A stretch of 64,000 bases of DNA from assembly GCF_019218295.1 (NCBI RefSeq), contig NZ_JAHUZF010000004.1:372001-436000 (forward strand), given 5' to 3'. The notes under the pieces are model-generated. The model had not been told where the DNA came from and made no database searches. It worked only from the letters and a program-made list of their open reading frames with translations. Position 1 is the first letter of the stretch. Each line of letters begins with the position of its first letter. Shown in pieces: positions 53,867 to 62,513 of this stretch. The DNA is from Maritimibacter sp. DP1N21-5. GTDB lineage: Bacteria > Pseudomonadota > Alphaproteobacteria > Rhodobacterales > Rhodobacteraceae. The position numbers and the translations under genes are program-made.

Positions 53867-54424
53867 TCAGTTCAGGATGCCGATTGACAGGTCGATGCCA
53901 AGCAATCCGCCACTGCCACTGTCGTGGGATGCGCTGGACCCGCCGACGCCGACGCCCGCGTCAATCCCGATGCCACCGTGCGAGCCGCCGCCACCATGCG
54001 AACCGCCCCCGCTCCCCCTGCCTGACCCGCCCGAAGAGCCGTCGTGTCCGGCAGAGCCGTTGTCGTGGCGGTCGGGAACCGTATTCATGTAGCCTCCTCC
54101 CGCGGAGGCGGCGGCCGAGCGGATGTCGGGGCCATCTTCCATCATCCTATCGGCGATCACGGACCCGTCCGCACGAAGCGTGATCTCGCGGACGCCTTTT
54201 GCCGAAGTGCCGTAGAGTGTTACGGAGTTGTTCGGGTGAGCGATCACGCGTTGCACGACGTAGCCTTGAGCCTCCAGCATCGCCATGCCGGAGGCCATGA
54301 GTTCGGCCTGAACGGCAGAACAGCCGCGGTCCTCACACGTGGACGACATGTCGGTTGCCGCGAACACCGGACCGCCCAGAGCAAGGGCAGAGACGGTCGC
54401 GAGGATGAGTGTTGTCTGTTTCAT
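53867..54424 (-). CDS. Exported protein E of the paralogue island: Gly/Ser/His tail
   Basis: A 185-residue protein with a signal peptide (1-22, GGPVFA/AT). The module at about 40-97 reads LMASGMAMLEAQGYVVQRV, then REITLRADGSVIADRMM. Two cysteines (30 and 35) precede it. The tail (108-185) is Gly/Ser-rich with four or five His and two hydrophobic strands, GGIGIDAGVGVGG and GLLGIDLSIGILN, the latter like the end of protein D. The repeats suggest a self-associating or surface tail. A promoter with a palindromic spacer lies upstream. Confidence 0.76.
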   Translation of the reverse strand: MKQTTLILATVSALALGGPVFAATDMSSTCEDRGCSAVQAELMASGMAMLEAQGYVVQRVIAHPNNSVTLYGTSAKGVREITLRADGSVIADRMMEDGPDIRSAAASAGGGYMNTVPDRHDNGSAGHDGSSGGSGRGSGGGSHGGGGSHGGIGIDAGVGVGGSSASHDSGSGGLLGIDLSIGILN

Positions 54425-54558
54425 GGTACTTCCCTGTGGTCTGCCCCGGTCTCGGAATCAGGCCGAGCGTGCCGGGGACCGTGGACGGTTGGGAAGGCGA
54501 AGTTTCGCCGGTTCCCGCGATGTAGCGGAAAAACACGACCGGCGAGGATGCAGTTCCG

Positions 54559-54587
54559 AAAATATACTGTTCGAAAACAGTAAACAA
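54559..54587 (-). promoter_or_regulatory. Candidate promoter/operator of island gene E
   Basis: Minus strand: TTGTTT, 17 bases, TATTTT. The spacer is almost wholly the palindrome ACTGTT-TTCG-AACAGT (54566-54581), the position expected for a repressor site. The region is AT-rich against its surroundings. A weak GGAAC-N15-CGTG lies just downstream at 54534-54557. Confidence 0.45.
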
Positions 54588-54687
54588 TACCAAAAATACC
54601 GTTTGTGGTTATTGTAAAATTTTCCACATTTACGCCATATTTCAAGGCAGAGAGATAGGTTGCCTGCCGTTCGGAATGAGGCGGGAT

Positions 54688-55020
54688 TTATATCTGGGCA
54701 AAAGTGTTGTCGGAGACGCCGTCGGTCCGGAACAGGTTGTCGGAGATCACCGCGCCTGACGCGTCGAGGACCAGCACGCGACCGAAAGCGCCACTGGACG
54801 CATGGAAGACGATGCTGCCATCCGCGCTTTCGATCATGCGAAAGACGTCGAAACCTTCGTCGTCCAGATGGGCCAGACCCTGCGCCTGAACGGTGCCAGA
54901 GGGGATTTCTTCGACCCCCTGTGCCCGCAGGTGCTCCGCGCAATCCGCCATCGCCGGTCCCACGCCAAGCCCGATCGCGCAGGCGACCACGAGGCGGAAC
55001 GGGCATTGGCGGGTGATCAT
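54688..55020 (-). CDS. Exported protein F of the paralogue island (module only)
   Basis: A 110-residue protein: signal peptide (1-26, GPAMA/DC), then the module at about 46-98 (LAHLDDEGFDVFRMI, DGSIVFHAS, FGRVLVLDASGAVISDNLF) and almost no tail. It is therefore the minimal form of the family. ATG 55020 follows GGAGG; a TTG four codons upstream is less likely. A perfect EcfG-type promoter ends 34 bases before the ATG. Confidence 0.77.
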   Translation of the reverse strand: MITRQCPFRLVVACAIGLGVGPAMADCAEHLRAQGVEEIPSGTVQAQGLAHLDDEGFDVFRMIESADGSIVFHASSGAFGRVLVLDASGAVISDNLFRTDGVSDNTFAQI

Positions 55021-55053
55021 GGGGTCCTCCAAGACGCAGGTCAGGTCGGACGA

Positions 55054-55078
55054 AACGCGCGTCGAGCGAAAAGGTTCC
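55054..55078 (-). promoter_or_regulatory. EcfG-type stress promoter upstream of island gene F
   Basis: Minus strand: GGAAC (55074-55078), 16 bases, CGTT (55054-55057). It lies between the DUF2237 stop and the gene F start. Confidence 0.65.
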
Positions 55079-55080
55079 CG

Positions 55081-55455
55081 TCAGATCGCGTATTGTTCGA
55101 GAATGGCGAGCGACACGACTTCCAGCGCGCGCCCGTGGGTCGCCTCCAGACGGACGCGCGGGGCGCAGCCCTCCTCATGAGCCTGAAGGAAGCGCGAGGC
55201 ACAGAGGCACCATTGATCGCCGGGCTTCAGGCCAGGGAAATTGAACTCGGGCAGCGGTGTGGAGAGGTCGTTGCCCACGTATTTCGAGTAAGCGAGGAAT
55301 TCGGCGGTCATGATCGCGCAGACCGTGTGGTTGCCCCGGTCGGCCGCGCAGGTATTGCAGTAGCTGTCGCGGAAGTATCCCGTCTTCGGCGAGTCCGAGC
55401 ACAGAAGCAGCGTTCCGCCCAGCACGTTGATCGGTTTGATAGGTTCGGCTTTCAT
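55081..55455 (-). CDS. DUF2237-family protein
   Basis: A 124-residue soluble protein: INVLGGTLLLCS, GYFRDSYCNTCAADRGNHTVCAIMT, GNDLSTPLPEFNFPGLKPGDQWCLCASR, all characteristic of this short conserved family. The Cys/His residues suggest a metal or redox site. No function is established. It follows the serine hydrolase gene by nine bases on the same strand. Confidence 0.88.
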   Translation of the reverse strand: MKAEPIKPINVLGGTLLLCSDSPKTGYFRDSYCNTCAADRGNHTVCAIMTAEFLAYSKYVGNDLSTPLPEFNFPGLKPGDQWCLCASRFLQAHEEGCAPRVRLEATHGRALEVVSLAILEQYAI

Positions 55456-55464
55456 CGGTCGTTC

Positions 55465-56625
55465 CTATTCCTTCACGGTTTCGGTGATCCGCCGGAGCAT
55501 CGTGATGTTGTCCTCGAAGACGCCCGGTTCCTCGAACGTCCGATCGGCGGCGTTGATCGCGATGACCACATTCGCCGCCCGGTCGATCCAGATATATTGG
55601 CCGTAGACGCCGATGGCAAAGGCCTCGCCCTCGCGGGCGTCGGCGGGAAGCCACCATTGCAGGCCGTATCGCGCCGCGCCGTCCGCCGTCGGGGCCGTGG
55701 CCCTCAGCGAGGCGTCGATCCAGTCGGCGGGCACGATCTGTTGCCCTTGCCACATCCCGTCCTGCGCGATCATCTGGCCGAATCGTGCATAGTCGCGGGT
55801 CATCATGTTGAGCCCTCCCAGGACGAAGGCCACGCCTTCGCTGTCGGTGACATAGTAGGGCTGGGATTCGAGCCCCAAAGGGCCGATGATCCGTTCGCCC
55901 ATCAGGGTGGGCACGTCGCGCCCGGTGGCACCGCGAATGACCATGCCCAGCACATGGGTGTCCATCGACACGTAGAGCCAGTCCGCGCCGGGCTCTCCGC
56001 GCGCTTCGGTCAGGTCGGCGGTGAAACGGTCGAGCGACCCTCCGAGCGCGAGCACCCGGCCCATCCGGTTGATGTCGGACCAGAAGTCCAGATAGTCCTC
56101 GTCGAAGACCACGCCCGAAGACATTTGGGCCACCTGCCGGATCGTGGCGCCCTCGTAGGCCGATCCCTGCAACAGGGGGGCATACTTGACGACCGGATCG
56201 TCCAGGCTCTCGATCACGCCCTCCTCGATCACGGTGCCGAGCAGGGCCGAGAGAAAGCTCTTCGCGACCGACCAAGAGATGCGCAGGTCGTCCGGACCAG
56301 TGCCGAGGAAATAGTCCTCAAAGACGATCTCACCCCCGGAGAGGACGACGATCCCTGTGGTCGCGCGGTCGGCGAGCCAGCGGTCTAGGTCGTCGGGCAG
56401 GTCCACGGCATCGCCGCGGGGAAGGGGCGAGGGGTCCTTGCCTGAGGTCTGGATCGCCTTGCTGTGAAAGAGCTCTCCCATATGCGAGAAGTTGTGCACG
56501 ATCTTCTCTTCGTCAAAGAGCGTGTTCACGGCCAGAAGGCGCGTGAGTTCCTCTTGCCGGGCCACGCCCAGAGCGGCCCCGGCGAGCACGAAGACGAGAA
56601 GACCCCAGAGAAGAATGCGGCGCAT
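55465..56625 (-). CDS. Serine hydrolase of the class C beta-lactamase family
   Basis: A 386-residue protein with an N-terminal membrane anchor or signal (residues 3-22). The SxxK nucleophile motif is SVAK in RISWSVAKSFLSALLG, and the Tyr motif is probably YVS in WLYVSMDTH. Such proteins include esterases and D-aminopeptidases; beta-lactamase activity is not implied. It is probably co-transcribed with the DUF2237 gene. Confidence 0.85.
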   Translation of the reverse strand: MRRILLWGLLVFVLAGAALGVARQEELTRLLAVNTLFDEEKIVHNFSHMGELFHSKAIQTSGKDPSPLPRGDAVDLPDDLDRWLADRATTGIVVLSGGEIVFEDYFLGTGPDDLRISWSVAKSFLSALLGTVIEEGVIESLDDPVVKYAPLLQGSAYEGATIRQVAQMSSGVVFDEDYLDFWSDINRMGRVLALGGSLDRFTADLTEARGEPGADWLYVSMDTHVLGMVIRGATGRDVPTLMGERIIGPLGLESQPYYVTDSEGVAFVLGGLNMMTRDYARFGQMIAQDGMWQGQQIVPADWIDASLRATAPTADGAARYGLQWWLPADAREGEAFAIGVYGQYIWIDRAANVVIAINAADRTFEEPGVFEDNITMLRRITETVKE

Positions 56626-56687
56626 GAATGGTCCCTTTGTCAGGGGACTATGGCGTCAGGTCGGCGGCGCGTCCAGTTGCGCGTTGG

Positions 56688-57392
56688 TCATTTGAACTTG
56701 TCCATGAGCCGTTGCAGCGGCGAGCGGTCGTCCGCCCTGTCATCGGCAGAACTTGCGACAGGTTCACCGGCGCGGTGCTCCGGCGCGGGGGTCGGGGCGG
56801 GCTTATCGGGCTTCGGCTTCTTCGCGCCACCCGTGCGCAGAGCCACGGCGTTGGTGAACTTGGCGCCGTCGCCCTTGGCCAGGAATGGGGCGCCATCCGA
56901 AATGCCGCGCAGCATGTCGTCGAGCCATTTCCCTTCCTGCTTGGCGAAATCGGACAGCACGTAGCCCGATACGCGGTCCTTGTGGCCGGGATGGCCGACG
57001 CCCAGACGGACCCGGTGATAGGCGTCGCCGATATGCTGATGGAGCGAGCGAAGGCCGTTGTGGCCCGCGTGTCCGCCTCCCGTCTTCAGCTTCAGCTTGA
57101 AGGGGGGAAGGTCGAGCTCGTCATGGAACACCGTCACGTCGTCGGGGTCGAGCTTGTAAAAGCGCATCGCTTCGCCGACCGATTGCCCGGAGAGGTTCAT
57201 GAAGGTCTCGGGCTTGAGCAGGATGACCTTTTCGCCCTCGAGGGTGCCTTCGCTGACCGACCCCTGAAATTTGCCGCGCCAGGGGGCGAACCCGTGATCG
57301 GCGGCGATCTGGTCCACCGCCATGAAGCCGATGTTGTGGCGGTTGCCTGCGTATTTCGGGCCGGGGTTGCCGAGGCCGACGAAGAGTTTCAT
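56688..57392 (-). CDS. pth: Peptidyl-tRNA hydrolase
   Basis: Releases tRNA from stalled peptidyl-tRNA. Start [23 protein letters not shown] at 57392 gives the family N-terminus with the catalytic His in [20 protein letters not shown] and [12 protein letters not shown] are also present. The 234 residues exceed the usual 190 because of a Pro/Ala/Lys-rich tail (about 190-234). The neighbour rplY, usually adjacent, is one gene away here. Confidence 0.95.
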   Translation of the reverse strand: MKLFVGLGNPGPKYAGNRHNIGFMAVDQIAADHGFAPWRGKFQGSVSEGTLEGEKVILLKPETFMNLSGQSVGEAMRFYKLDPDDVTVFHDELDLPPFKLKLKTGGGHAGHNGLRSLHQHIGDAYHRVRLGVGHPGHKDRVSGYVLSDFAKQEGKWLDDMLRGISDGAPFLAKGDGAKFTNAVALRTGGAKKPKPDKPAPTPAPEHRAGEPVASSADDRADDRSPLQRLMDKFK

Positions 57393-57508
57393 CCGGGTCT
57401 CCGGTTCGGGATTTGCGGGTTGGCCAATCACGACGCCACCCCTAGGATCGGCGCAAACCTAGGGCAGGGGGCGGCGCTTGCCAAGAACGGGTAACGGGGC
57501 AGACGGAC

Positions 57509-58186
57509 ATGGCGCAATTCAAGATCGACGACATCGCGCTCCGCGTGCCGAACCATGCCCTGACGGCGAAGCTGCGCGAGGCGCTCAATTCGGGTCGCTA
57601 CGAGGTGAACGAATCCCGCGCGATCCGTCGGCACCTGCAACCGGGTGACCGGGTGCTCGACATCGGGGCGGGGGCGGGGTTCGTGTCGATCCACGCGGGG
57701 CGGATCGTCGGGGGTGAGAACGTCATCTCGGTCGAAGGCAACCCGACGATGATGGCCGCGCTGCGCGAAAACCTCGATCGCAACGGGATGACGGAAACGA
57801 CCGTCCTGCACGCGGCGGTGGTCGCGGACGGCCATGAGGGCGACACAGTGCGTTTCGAGACGCGGCAGGCCTTCTGGGCGTCGGGTGTCGCGAAGGACAC
57901 GACGCCCGATGACAAGACGGTCGAGGTGCCGGCGGTGAAACTGTCGGAGCTGCTGGCGGAGTTCAAGCCCACCGTGGTGTCGATGGACGTCGAGGGCGCC
58001 GAGTTGCACCTCTGTCAGCAGCCCTGGCCCGACTGCGTGCGGCTTCTGGTCATGGAAATCCACACCGGGCAATACCCGCCTTCGGCGGTCAAGGCGATGT
58101 TCGACGGCATGTCGAAGAACAACATGACCTACATGCCCTGGGGCACGATCGGCGAGGTCGTAGTGCTGCAAAGGTGCGAAAAATGA
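57509..58186 (+). CDS. FkbM-family methyltransferase
   Basis: SAM-dependent methyltransferase of 225 residues. The SAM loop is VLDIGAGAGFVSIHAG. VEGNPTMMAALREN and SMDVEGAELHL complete the FkbM pattern. The acceptor, often a sugar or natural product oxygen, is unknown. It lies on the opposite strand between pth and rplY and is probably an insertion into that conserved pair. Confidence 0.87.
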   Translation: MAQFKIDDIALRVPNHALTAKLREALNSGRYEVNESRAIRRHLQPGDRVLDIGAGAGFVSIHAGRIVGGENVISVEGNPTMMAALRENLDRNGMTETTVLHAAVVADGHEGDTVRFETRQAFWASGVAKDTTPDDKTVEVPAVKLSELLAEFKPTVVSMDVEGAELHLCQQPWPDCVRLLVMEIHTGQYPPSAVKAMFDGMSKNNMTYMPWGTIGEVVVLQRCEK

Positions 58187-58188
58187 AA

Positions 58189-58215
58189 CGGGGCGCTCGA
58201 TGGCGCCCCGCTTTC
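58189..58215. terminator. Terminator between convergent FkbM and rplY genes
   Basis: CGGGGCGC (58189-58196) pairs with GCGCCCCG (58203-58210), followed by CTTTCGTCTC; the minus side is followed by TTTCATTTTT. Confidence 0.75.
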
Positions 58216-58256
58216 GTCTCTCTGTCCGGCTCCGCCAATCCGTGGCGGAGAGAGGA

Positions 58257-58883
58257 TCACGCCTCTTCGGCTTCTTCTTCGGTTTCGGTCTCGGCGTTGT
58301 CCGAGGACCGAAGGCCCGAGGGAGCCGAGATGTTGGCGATCACGAAATCGCGGTCCACGGTCGGTTTCGCGCCCTTGGGCAGGGTCACGTCCGAAATGTG
58401 GATCACGTCGCCGATCTGACGGCCGGTCAGGTCCACGGTGATGTGGTCCGGAATGTCACCAGCGATGACCGAAAGCTCGACTTCCGGGCGCACGTGGACG
58501 ACGACGCCGCCCTTCTTGATGCCGGGCGCCTTGTCTTCGTTTTCGAAGTTGACGTGGATGAAGAGGTTGATGCGGGTGTCACGGTGCAGGCGCAGGAAAT
58601 CGACGTGCGTCGGCAGGTCCTTGACCACGTCGCGCTGCACGTTGCGGCAGATCACGCGCACGTCGTCCTCGCCTTCGACCTTGAGGTTGAAGAGAGTCGA
58701 CAGGAATCGGCCCTGTTTCAACGACTTCAGAAGCACGTTGAAGGGCATGTTGATCGCCAGCGGGTCTTTGCCGCCGCCATAGACGATGCCGGGTACGAGG
58801 CCGTCGCGACGCGCCTGACGAGCGGCGCCCTTGCCTGTCCCCGTCCGTACCGTGGCGTGAAAATCGGGAATCTCACGAGCCAT
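58257..58883 (-). CDS. rplY: 50S ribosomal protein L25/general stress protein Ctc
   Basis: 5S rRNA-binding protein of 208 residues, the long Ctc form: an N-terminal L25 domain ([31 protein letters not shown]) and a C-terminal beta domain, ending in an acidic tail ([11 protein letters not shown]). Start [13 protein letters not shown] at 58883. A weak promoter may lie near 58935-58965 on the minus strand. Confidence 0.95.
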   Translation of the reverse strand: MAREIPDFHATVRTGTGKGAARQARRDGLVPGIVYGGGKDPLAINMPFNVLLKSLKQGRFLSTLFNLKVEGEDDVRVICRNVQRDVVKDLPTHVDFLRLHRDTRINLFIHVNFENEDKAPGIKKGGVVVHVRPEVELSVIAGDIPDHITVDLTGRQIGDVIHISDVTLPKGAKPTVDRDFVIANISAPSGLRSSDNAETETEEEAEEA

Positions 58884-59007
58884 GATTGGTTCTCCAGTAA
58901 AGTTGCGCGGGGTTCCTCCAAGGCTGCAACCCCGCATGAGTGCGCGCGTATAGTCGGGAATCGGAGGTTTGGGAAGGGAAAACTGCCTTGCCCCGCACGC
59001 CGCGGCG

Positions 59008-60171
59008 TTATTGCCAGCGGCCCGAGAAATCCTGCGGCACGCGCAGGATGTCACGCGACACCGCGCCGATGTCCCGGTGGCCGCAGAAGGCCATGGAGAC
59101 GTCGAGTTCCCGGTGGATGATCTCGAGCGCGCGTGTCACGCCCGCCTCGCCCATCGCGCCCAGCCCATAGATGAAGGCGCGCCCGATATAGGTGCCCGTC
59201 GCGCCCATCGCCACGGCCTTCAGCACGTCCTGGCCCGAGCGGATGCCGCTGTCGATATGCACCTCGACCTGATCGCCCACGGCTTGCAGCACAGGGTCGA
59301 GCGCGCGGATCGACGACAGTGCGCCGTCCAGTTGCCGCCCGCCGTGGTTCGACACGACGATCGCATCCGCGCCGATCTTGGCAGCCATCGTGGCGTCCTC
59401 GGGTTCCATGATGCCCTTGAGAATGAGCTTGCCGCCCCACATGTCCCGGATTTCCTCGACCTTCTTCCAGTCGAGACGCGGGTCGAACTGTTCCGCGGTC
59501 CAGTGCATGAGGGACGTAAGGCTTTCGACCCCCTTGGCATGGCCAACGATATTGCCGAAACTCCGCCGTTTCGTACCTAGCATCCCCATGCCCCAGCGCC
59601 ACTTCGTCGACAGGTCGAGCATTGTAGCGGGCGTGGGTTTAGGGGGCACGGACAGCCCGTTCTTCAGGTCCTTGTGCCGCTGGCCGAGGATCTGGAGGTC
59701 AAGCGTGAGGACCAGCGCCGAGCACTTCGCGTCCTTCGCGCGCTGGATCAGGCGGCGCAGGTAATCCTGATCGCGCATCACGTAGAGCTGGAACCAGAAC
59801 GGCGCCTGCGTATGTGCCGCCACATCCTCGATCGAACAGACCGACATCGTGGACAGCGTGAAGGGCACGCCGAACTTCTCTGCTGCCCGCGCCGCCTTGA
59901 TCTCGCCATCTGCAGATTGCATGCCAGTCAGACCCACGGGGGCCAGCGCCACCGGCATGGCGACGTCCTGTCCGATCATCTTCGTGCGCGTGCTGCGGTC
60001 CGTCATGTCGACGGCAACCCGCTGGCGCAGATAGATGTCGTCGAAGTCCGACGAGTTCTCGCGGAAGGTCTGTTCGGTCCAGGACCCGCTTTCACAGTAG
60101 TCGTAGAACATCTTCGGCGTCCTGCGTTTGTAGACGCGCTTGAGGTCTTCGATGCTTGTAATGACGGCCAT
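59008..60171 (-). CDS. lldD: FMN-dependent L-lactate dehydrogenase (alpha-hydroxy acid oxidase family)
   Basis: TIM-barrel flavoenzyme of 387 residues. [39 protein letters not shown], the catalytic His in [15 protein letters not shown] and [13 protein letters not shown] are family motifs. Oxidation of L-lactate to pyruvate with electrons passed to quinone is the likely role; glycolate or mandelate relatives cannot be fully excluded. The ATG follows GGGAGGGGAC. Confidence 0.88.
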   Translation of the reverse strand: MAVITSIEDLKRVYKRRTPKMFYDYCESGSWTEQTFRENSSDFDDIYLRQRVAVDMTDRSTRTKMIGQDVAMPVALAPVGLTGMQSADGEIKAARAAEKFGVPFTLSTMSVCSIEDVAAHTQAPFWFQLYVMRDQDYLRRLIQRAKDAKCSALVLTLDLQILGQRHKDLKNGLSVPPKPTPATMLDLSTKWRWGMGMLGTKRRSFGNIVGHAKGVESLTSLMHWTAEQFDPRLDWKKVEEIRDMWGGKLILKGIMEPEDATMAAKIGADAIVVSNHGGRQLDGALSSIRALDPVLQAVGDQVEVHIDSGIRSGQDVLKAVAMGATGTYIGRAFIYGLGAMGEAGVTRALEIIHRELDVSMAFCGHRDIGAVSRDILRVPQDFSGRWQ

Positions 60172-60263
60172 TGTCCCCTCCCGTTTCCGTTTTTCTTAGC
60201 CCGCTGGTGCAATCTGCACAACGTGCCCTTGCGGGGCGTGCGCGAAAGCCGCAGGAAGTGGGC

Positions 60264-61037
60264 ATGAGTATCATCATGATCGGCATGCTGGCGAGCCTTG
60301 GCGCAGGGCTCATGACCGGGGTCGGGGCCCTCGTCGTCCTCTTCGGCAAGTCGATTTCGCGTCAGTGGTCGGACACGCTTCTGGGCTTCGCGGCCGGGGT
60401 GATGATTTCCGCCTCGTTCTTCTCGCTCATCCTGCCCGGGATCGACTTCGCGCAGGAGCGATCGGGTTCGGTCTGGGACGCGGCGGGTCTCGCGGCCTGC
60501 GGGATCCTGCTGGGGGCGCTCGCGGTCTGGGCGATGAATGCCTTCCTGCCGCATGAGCATTTCATTGTCGGGCCTGAGGGCGCGGATCCCGGTGCCTTGT
60601 CCAAGATCTGGCTCTTCATCATCGCTATCACGATCCACAATTTCCCCGAGGGCATGGCGGTCGGCGTGGGGTTCGGCGGCGGGAACATCGCCAACGGTCT
60701 GTCGCTGGCCACCGGGATCGGGCTTCAGAACGCGCCGGAGGGGCTGGCAGTTGCCGTCGCGCTTCGGGGGTTGGGATACTCGAAAGGCCGCAGTTTCCGG
60801 ATCGCGCTCTTCACCGGGCTGATCGAACCTGTTGGGGGGCTGATCGGCGTGATCGCCGTGACGGTGTCCGAGGCGCTGCTCCCCTGGGGGCTCACCTTCG
60901 CGGCCGGGGCGATGCTCTTCATCATCAGTCACGAGATCATCCCCGAGACCCATCGCCACGGGCATCAGAACCGGGCCACCACCGGGCTCATGATCGGGCT
61001 GGTGTTGATGATGTTCCTTGACGTAACGCTTGGGTAG
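60264..61037 (+). CDS. ZIP-family divalent metal transporter
   Basis: A 257-residue membrane protein with about eight helices. The metal-site motifs are intact: HNFPEGMAVGV in helix four and QNAPEGLAVAV in helix five. ISHEIIPETHRHGH in a later helix and loop adds further histidines. Zinc or iron uptake is likely, or export as in GufA relatives. Start ATG 60264 follows CAGGAAGTGGGC. It is a more typical ZIP than the one at 41941. Confidence 0.92.
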   Translation: MSIIMIGMLASLGAGLMTGVGALVVLFGKSISRQWSDTLLGFAAGVMISASFFSLILPGIDFAQERSGSVWDAAGLAACGILLGALAVWAMNAFLPHEHFIVGPEGADPGALSKIWLFIIAITIHNFPEGMAVGVGFGGGNIANGLSLATGIGLQNAPEGLAVAVALRGLGYSKGRSFRIALFTGLIEPVGGLIGVIAVTVSEALLPWGLTFAAGAMLFIISHEIIPETHRHGHQNRATTGLMIGLVLMMFLDVTLG

Positions 61038-61115
61038 CGGTGCCGGGCTGCGGATAGCGGTGCAGTGCCGCCGAATTTCGGTTGCGCACGAAAGGCAGTT
61101 GGGCAGAGATGACAC

Positions 61116-61433
61116 ATGGATGAACGTTCGATCTTTCGCGTCGGGCTACTGGCCTGGACAGTGACCTTCATAGGGGCCTTCCTGGACATGGGCGGTGCCC
61201 TGGGCGGCACCATCGGGGGCGTGCGGTCGATGTCGCATTTCGTGCTGTGGCAGGGGATGGCGGGCGTCCTTGCCGTCTTCCTGTTCGTCTATGGGCGCCG
61301 CTTCGATGTGCGGTCGGTGCCACGCGTGGCAAGCCGTGTTCCGGGCATCCTGCTGATTGCGATACTGATCGCCGCGGCGCTGTTCTGGGCAACGGCTGGC
61401 ATGATCACCGACGGCACCATCGAGCTGGGCTGA
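61116..61433 (+). CDS. Three-helix membrane protein of unknown function
   Basis: A 105-residue protein with three hydrophobic stretches (about 8-30, 40-60 and 76-98). Gly-rich MGGALGGTIGG follows the first helix. It resembles the small TIGR04086-like membrane proteins, but this is uncertain. The MaoC-like gene starts six bases after it. Confidence 0.68.
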   Translation: MDERSIFRVGLLAWTVTFIGAFLDMGGALGGTIGGVRSMSHFVLWQGMAGVLAVFLFVYGRRFDVRSVPRVASRVPGILLIAILIAAALFWATAGMITDGTIELG

Positions 61434-61438
61434 AGACG

Positions 61439-61900
61439 ATGGCGCAACATTATTTCGAAGACATGCCTGTCGGTTTTTCTTTCACGACCGGGTCGCGGGT
61501 GCTGACCCGAGAAGACATCGTGGGGTTTGCCAGGGACTGGGACCCGCAGCCCTTCCACCTCGAGGAAGCCGCAGCCGCCAAAAGCCATTTCGGAACGCTC
61601 ATCGGCTCGGGCTGGCAGACGCTGCTGGTCTGTTTCAACCTCGCCATGGAAGCCGGCGTCTGGGACGAGGCAAGCATGGGAGCCTCGGGCATGGATGAGG
61701 TGCGCTGGCTGAAGCCGAGCCTGCCGGGGGACGAAATCTATGCGGTGGGTGAAGTGATCTCAGCAGAGCCGTCACGCCGGGGCGACCGGGGCTATGTGCG
61801 GTTCGCCTATGACGTCATGCGCAAGCGTGAGGGCGGAGACGAGAAGATCGCCTCCTACATCGGCAATCACATCATCAAAACCCGGTCTGGGGCGGCGTAA
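61439..61900 (+). CDS. MaoC-like hot-dog dehydratase
   Basis: A 153-residue protein: FARDWDPQPFHLEEAAAAKSHFG holds the Asp/His pair of the (R)-specific enoyl-CoA hydratase family, and IGSGWQTLLV follows. Hydration of an enoyl-CoA is the expected reaction; the chain is unknown. The ATG at 61439 is the family start. Its last 26 bases overlap the convergent gene. Confidence 0.87.
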   Translation: MAQHYFEDMPVGFSFTTGSRVLTREDIVGFARDWDPQPFHLEEAAAAKSHFGTLIGSGWQTLLVCFNLAMEAGVWDEASMGASGMDEVRWLKPSLPGDEIYAVGEVISAEPSRRGDRGYVRFAYDVMRKREGGDEKIASYIGNHIIKTRSGAA

Positions 61901-62423
61901 CCTCGCGCGCGGCACGGGGAGTGGGCGCGATGTCCCAGCCGGGGTGGGCGTCCTCGCGGTAGGTCGCGGTCATGCCCGCCTCTGCGACGACCGCCAAAAC
62001 ATCGGCCAGAACGCGGTCCGGCGCGACCGTGGACCGCCCGATGGGCACGATGCGGCGCAGTTCCTTGCGGGCGTTGGGCAGCACGACGAGGACCTCCTGC
62101 TTGCCTGATCCACGCCGTTCGATCCGTCCCACCTGATCCCAGGGCAGTAGTCCGAAGACCCCGGCCTGCACCCCGAGGGCGTCGACCCGGGCGAGACGGC
62201 GTTTGGCTTCGCTTCCGCTGACTCCCAGCCAGATCAGCATTACGCCGAGCGCCACGGGCAGCACCAGAAGCACCACGACCGGCGAGCGCATGAGCGCAAC
62301 CAGATCGGTCGTCTGCGCGAGCCACAGGAGCATCCCGCCGGTGACCGCGGTCAGCGCGGTCCCCGCCAAGCGGAACTCCCGCTGCGGTGGCGGGCCGGAT
62401 ATGACGTCATAGCTCGTGGCCAT
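61875..62423 (-). CDS. Two-helix membrane protein of unknown function
   Basis: A 182-residue protein from ATG 62423. Two hydrophobic helices (about 18-38 and 48-70) are followed by a soluble domain with WDQVGRIERRGSGKQEVLVV, which resembles a PH-like fold. Its 3' end overlaps the MaoC-like gene by 26 bases on the opposite strand. No function recognised. Confidence 0.68.
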   Translation of the reverse strand: MATSYDVISGPPPQREFRLAGTALTAVTGGMLLWLAQTTDLVALMRSPVVVLLVLPVALGVMLIWLGVSGSEAKRRLARVDALGVQAGVFGLLPWDQVGRIERRGSGKQEVLVVLPNARKELRRIVPIGRSTVAPDRVLADVLAVVAEAGMTATYREDAHPGWDIAPTPRAAREVTPPQTGF

Positions 62424-62513
62424 TGTTTGGTCCTGTCGTCTCGAAGGGTCGCACAACGGATTAGGAAGGCGGATTGTTCCGCGTCAATGGGTCACGGCGT
62501 CGCGCGCGGCGCG

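Noticed and set aside
55465..56625. Serine hydrolase as an antibiotic-resistance beta-lactamase.
   Set aside because: The SxxK fold is shared by many esterases and peptidases; the class C Tyr-Ala-Asn and Lys-Thr-Gly motifs are not both visible.
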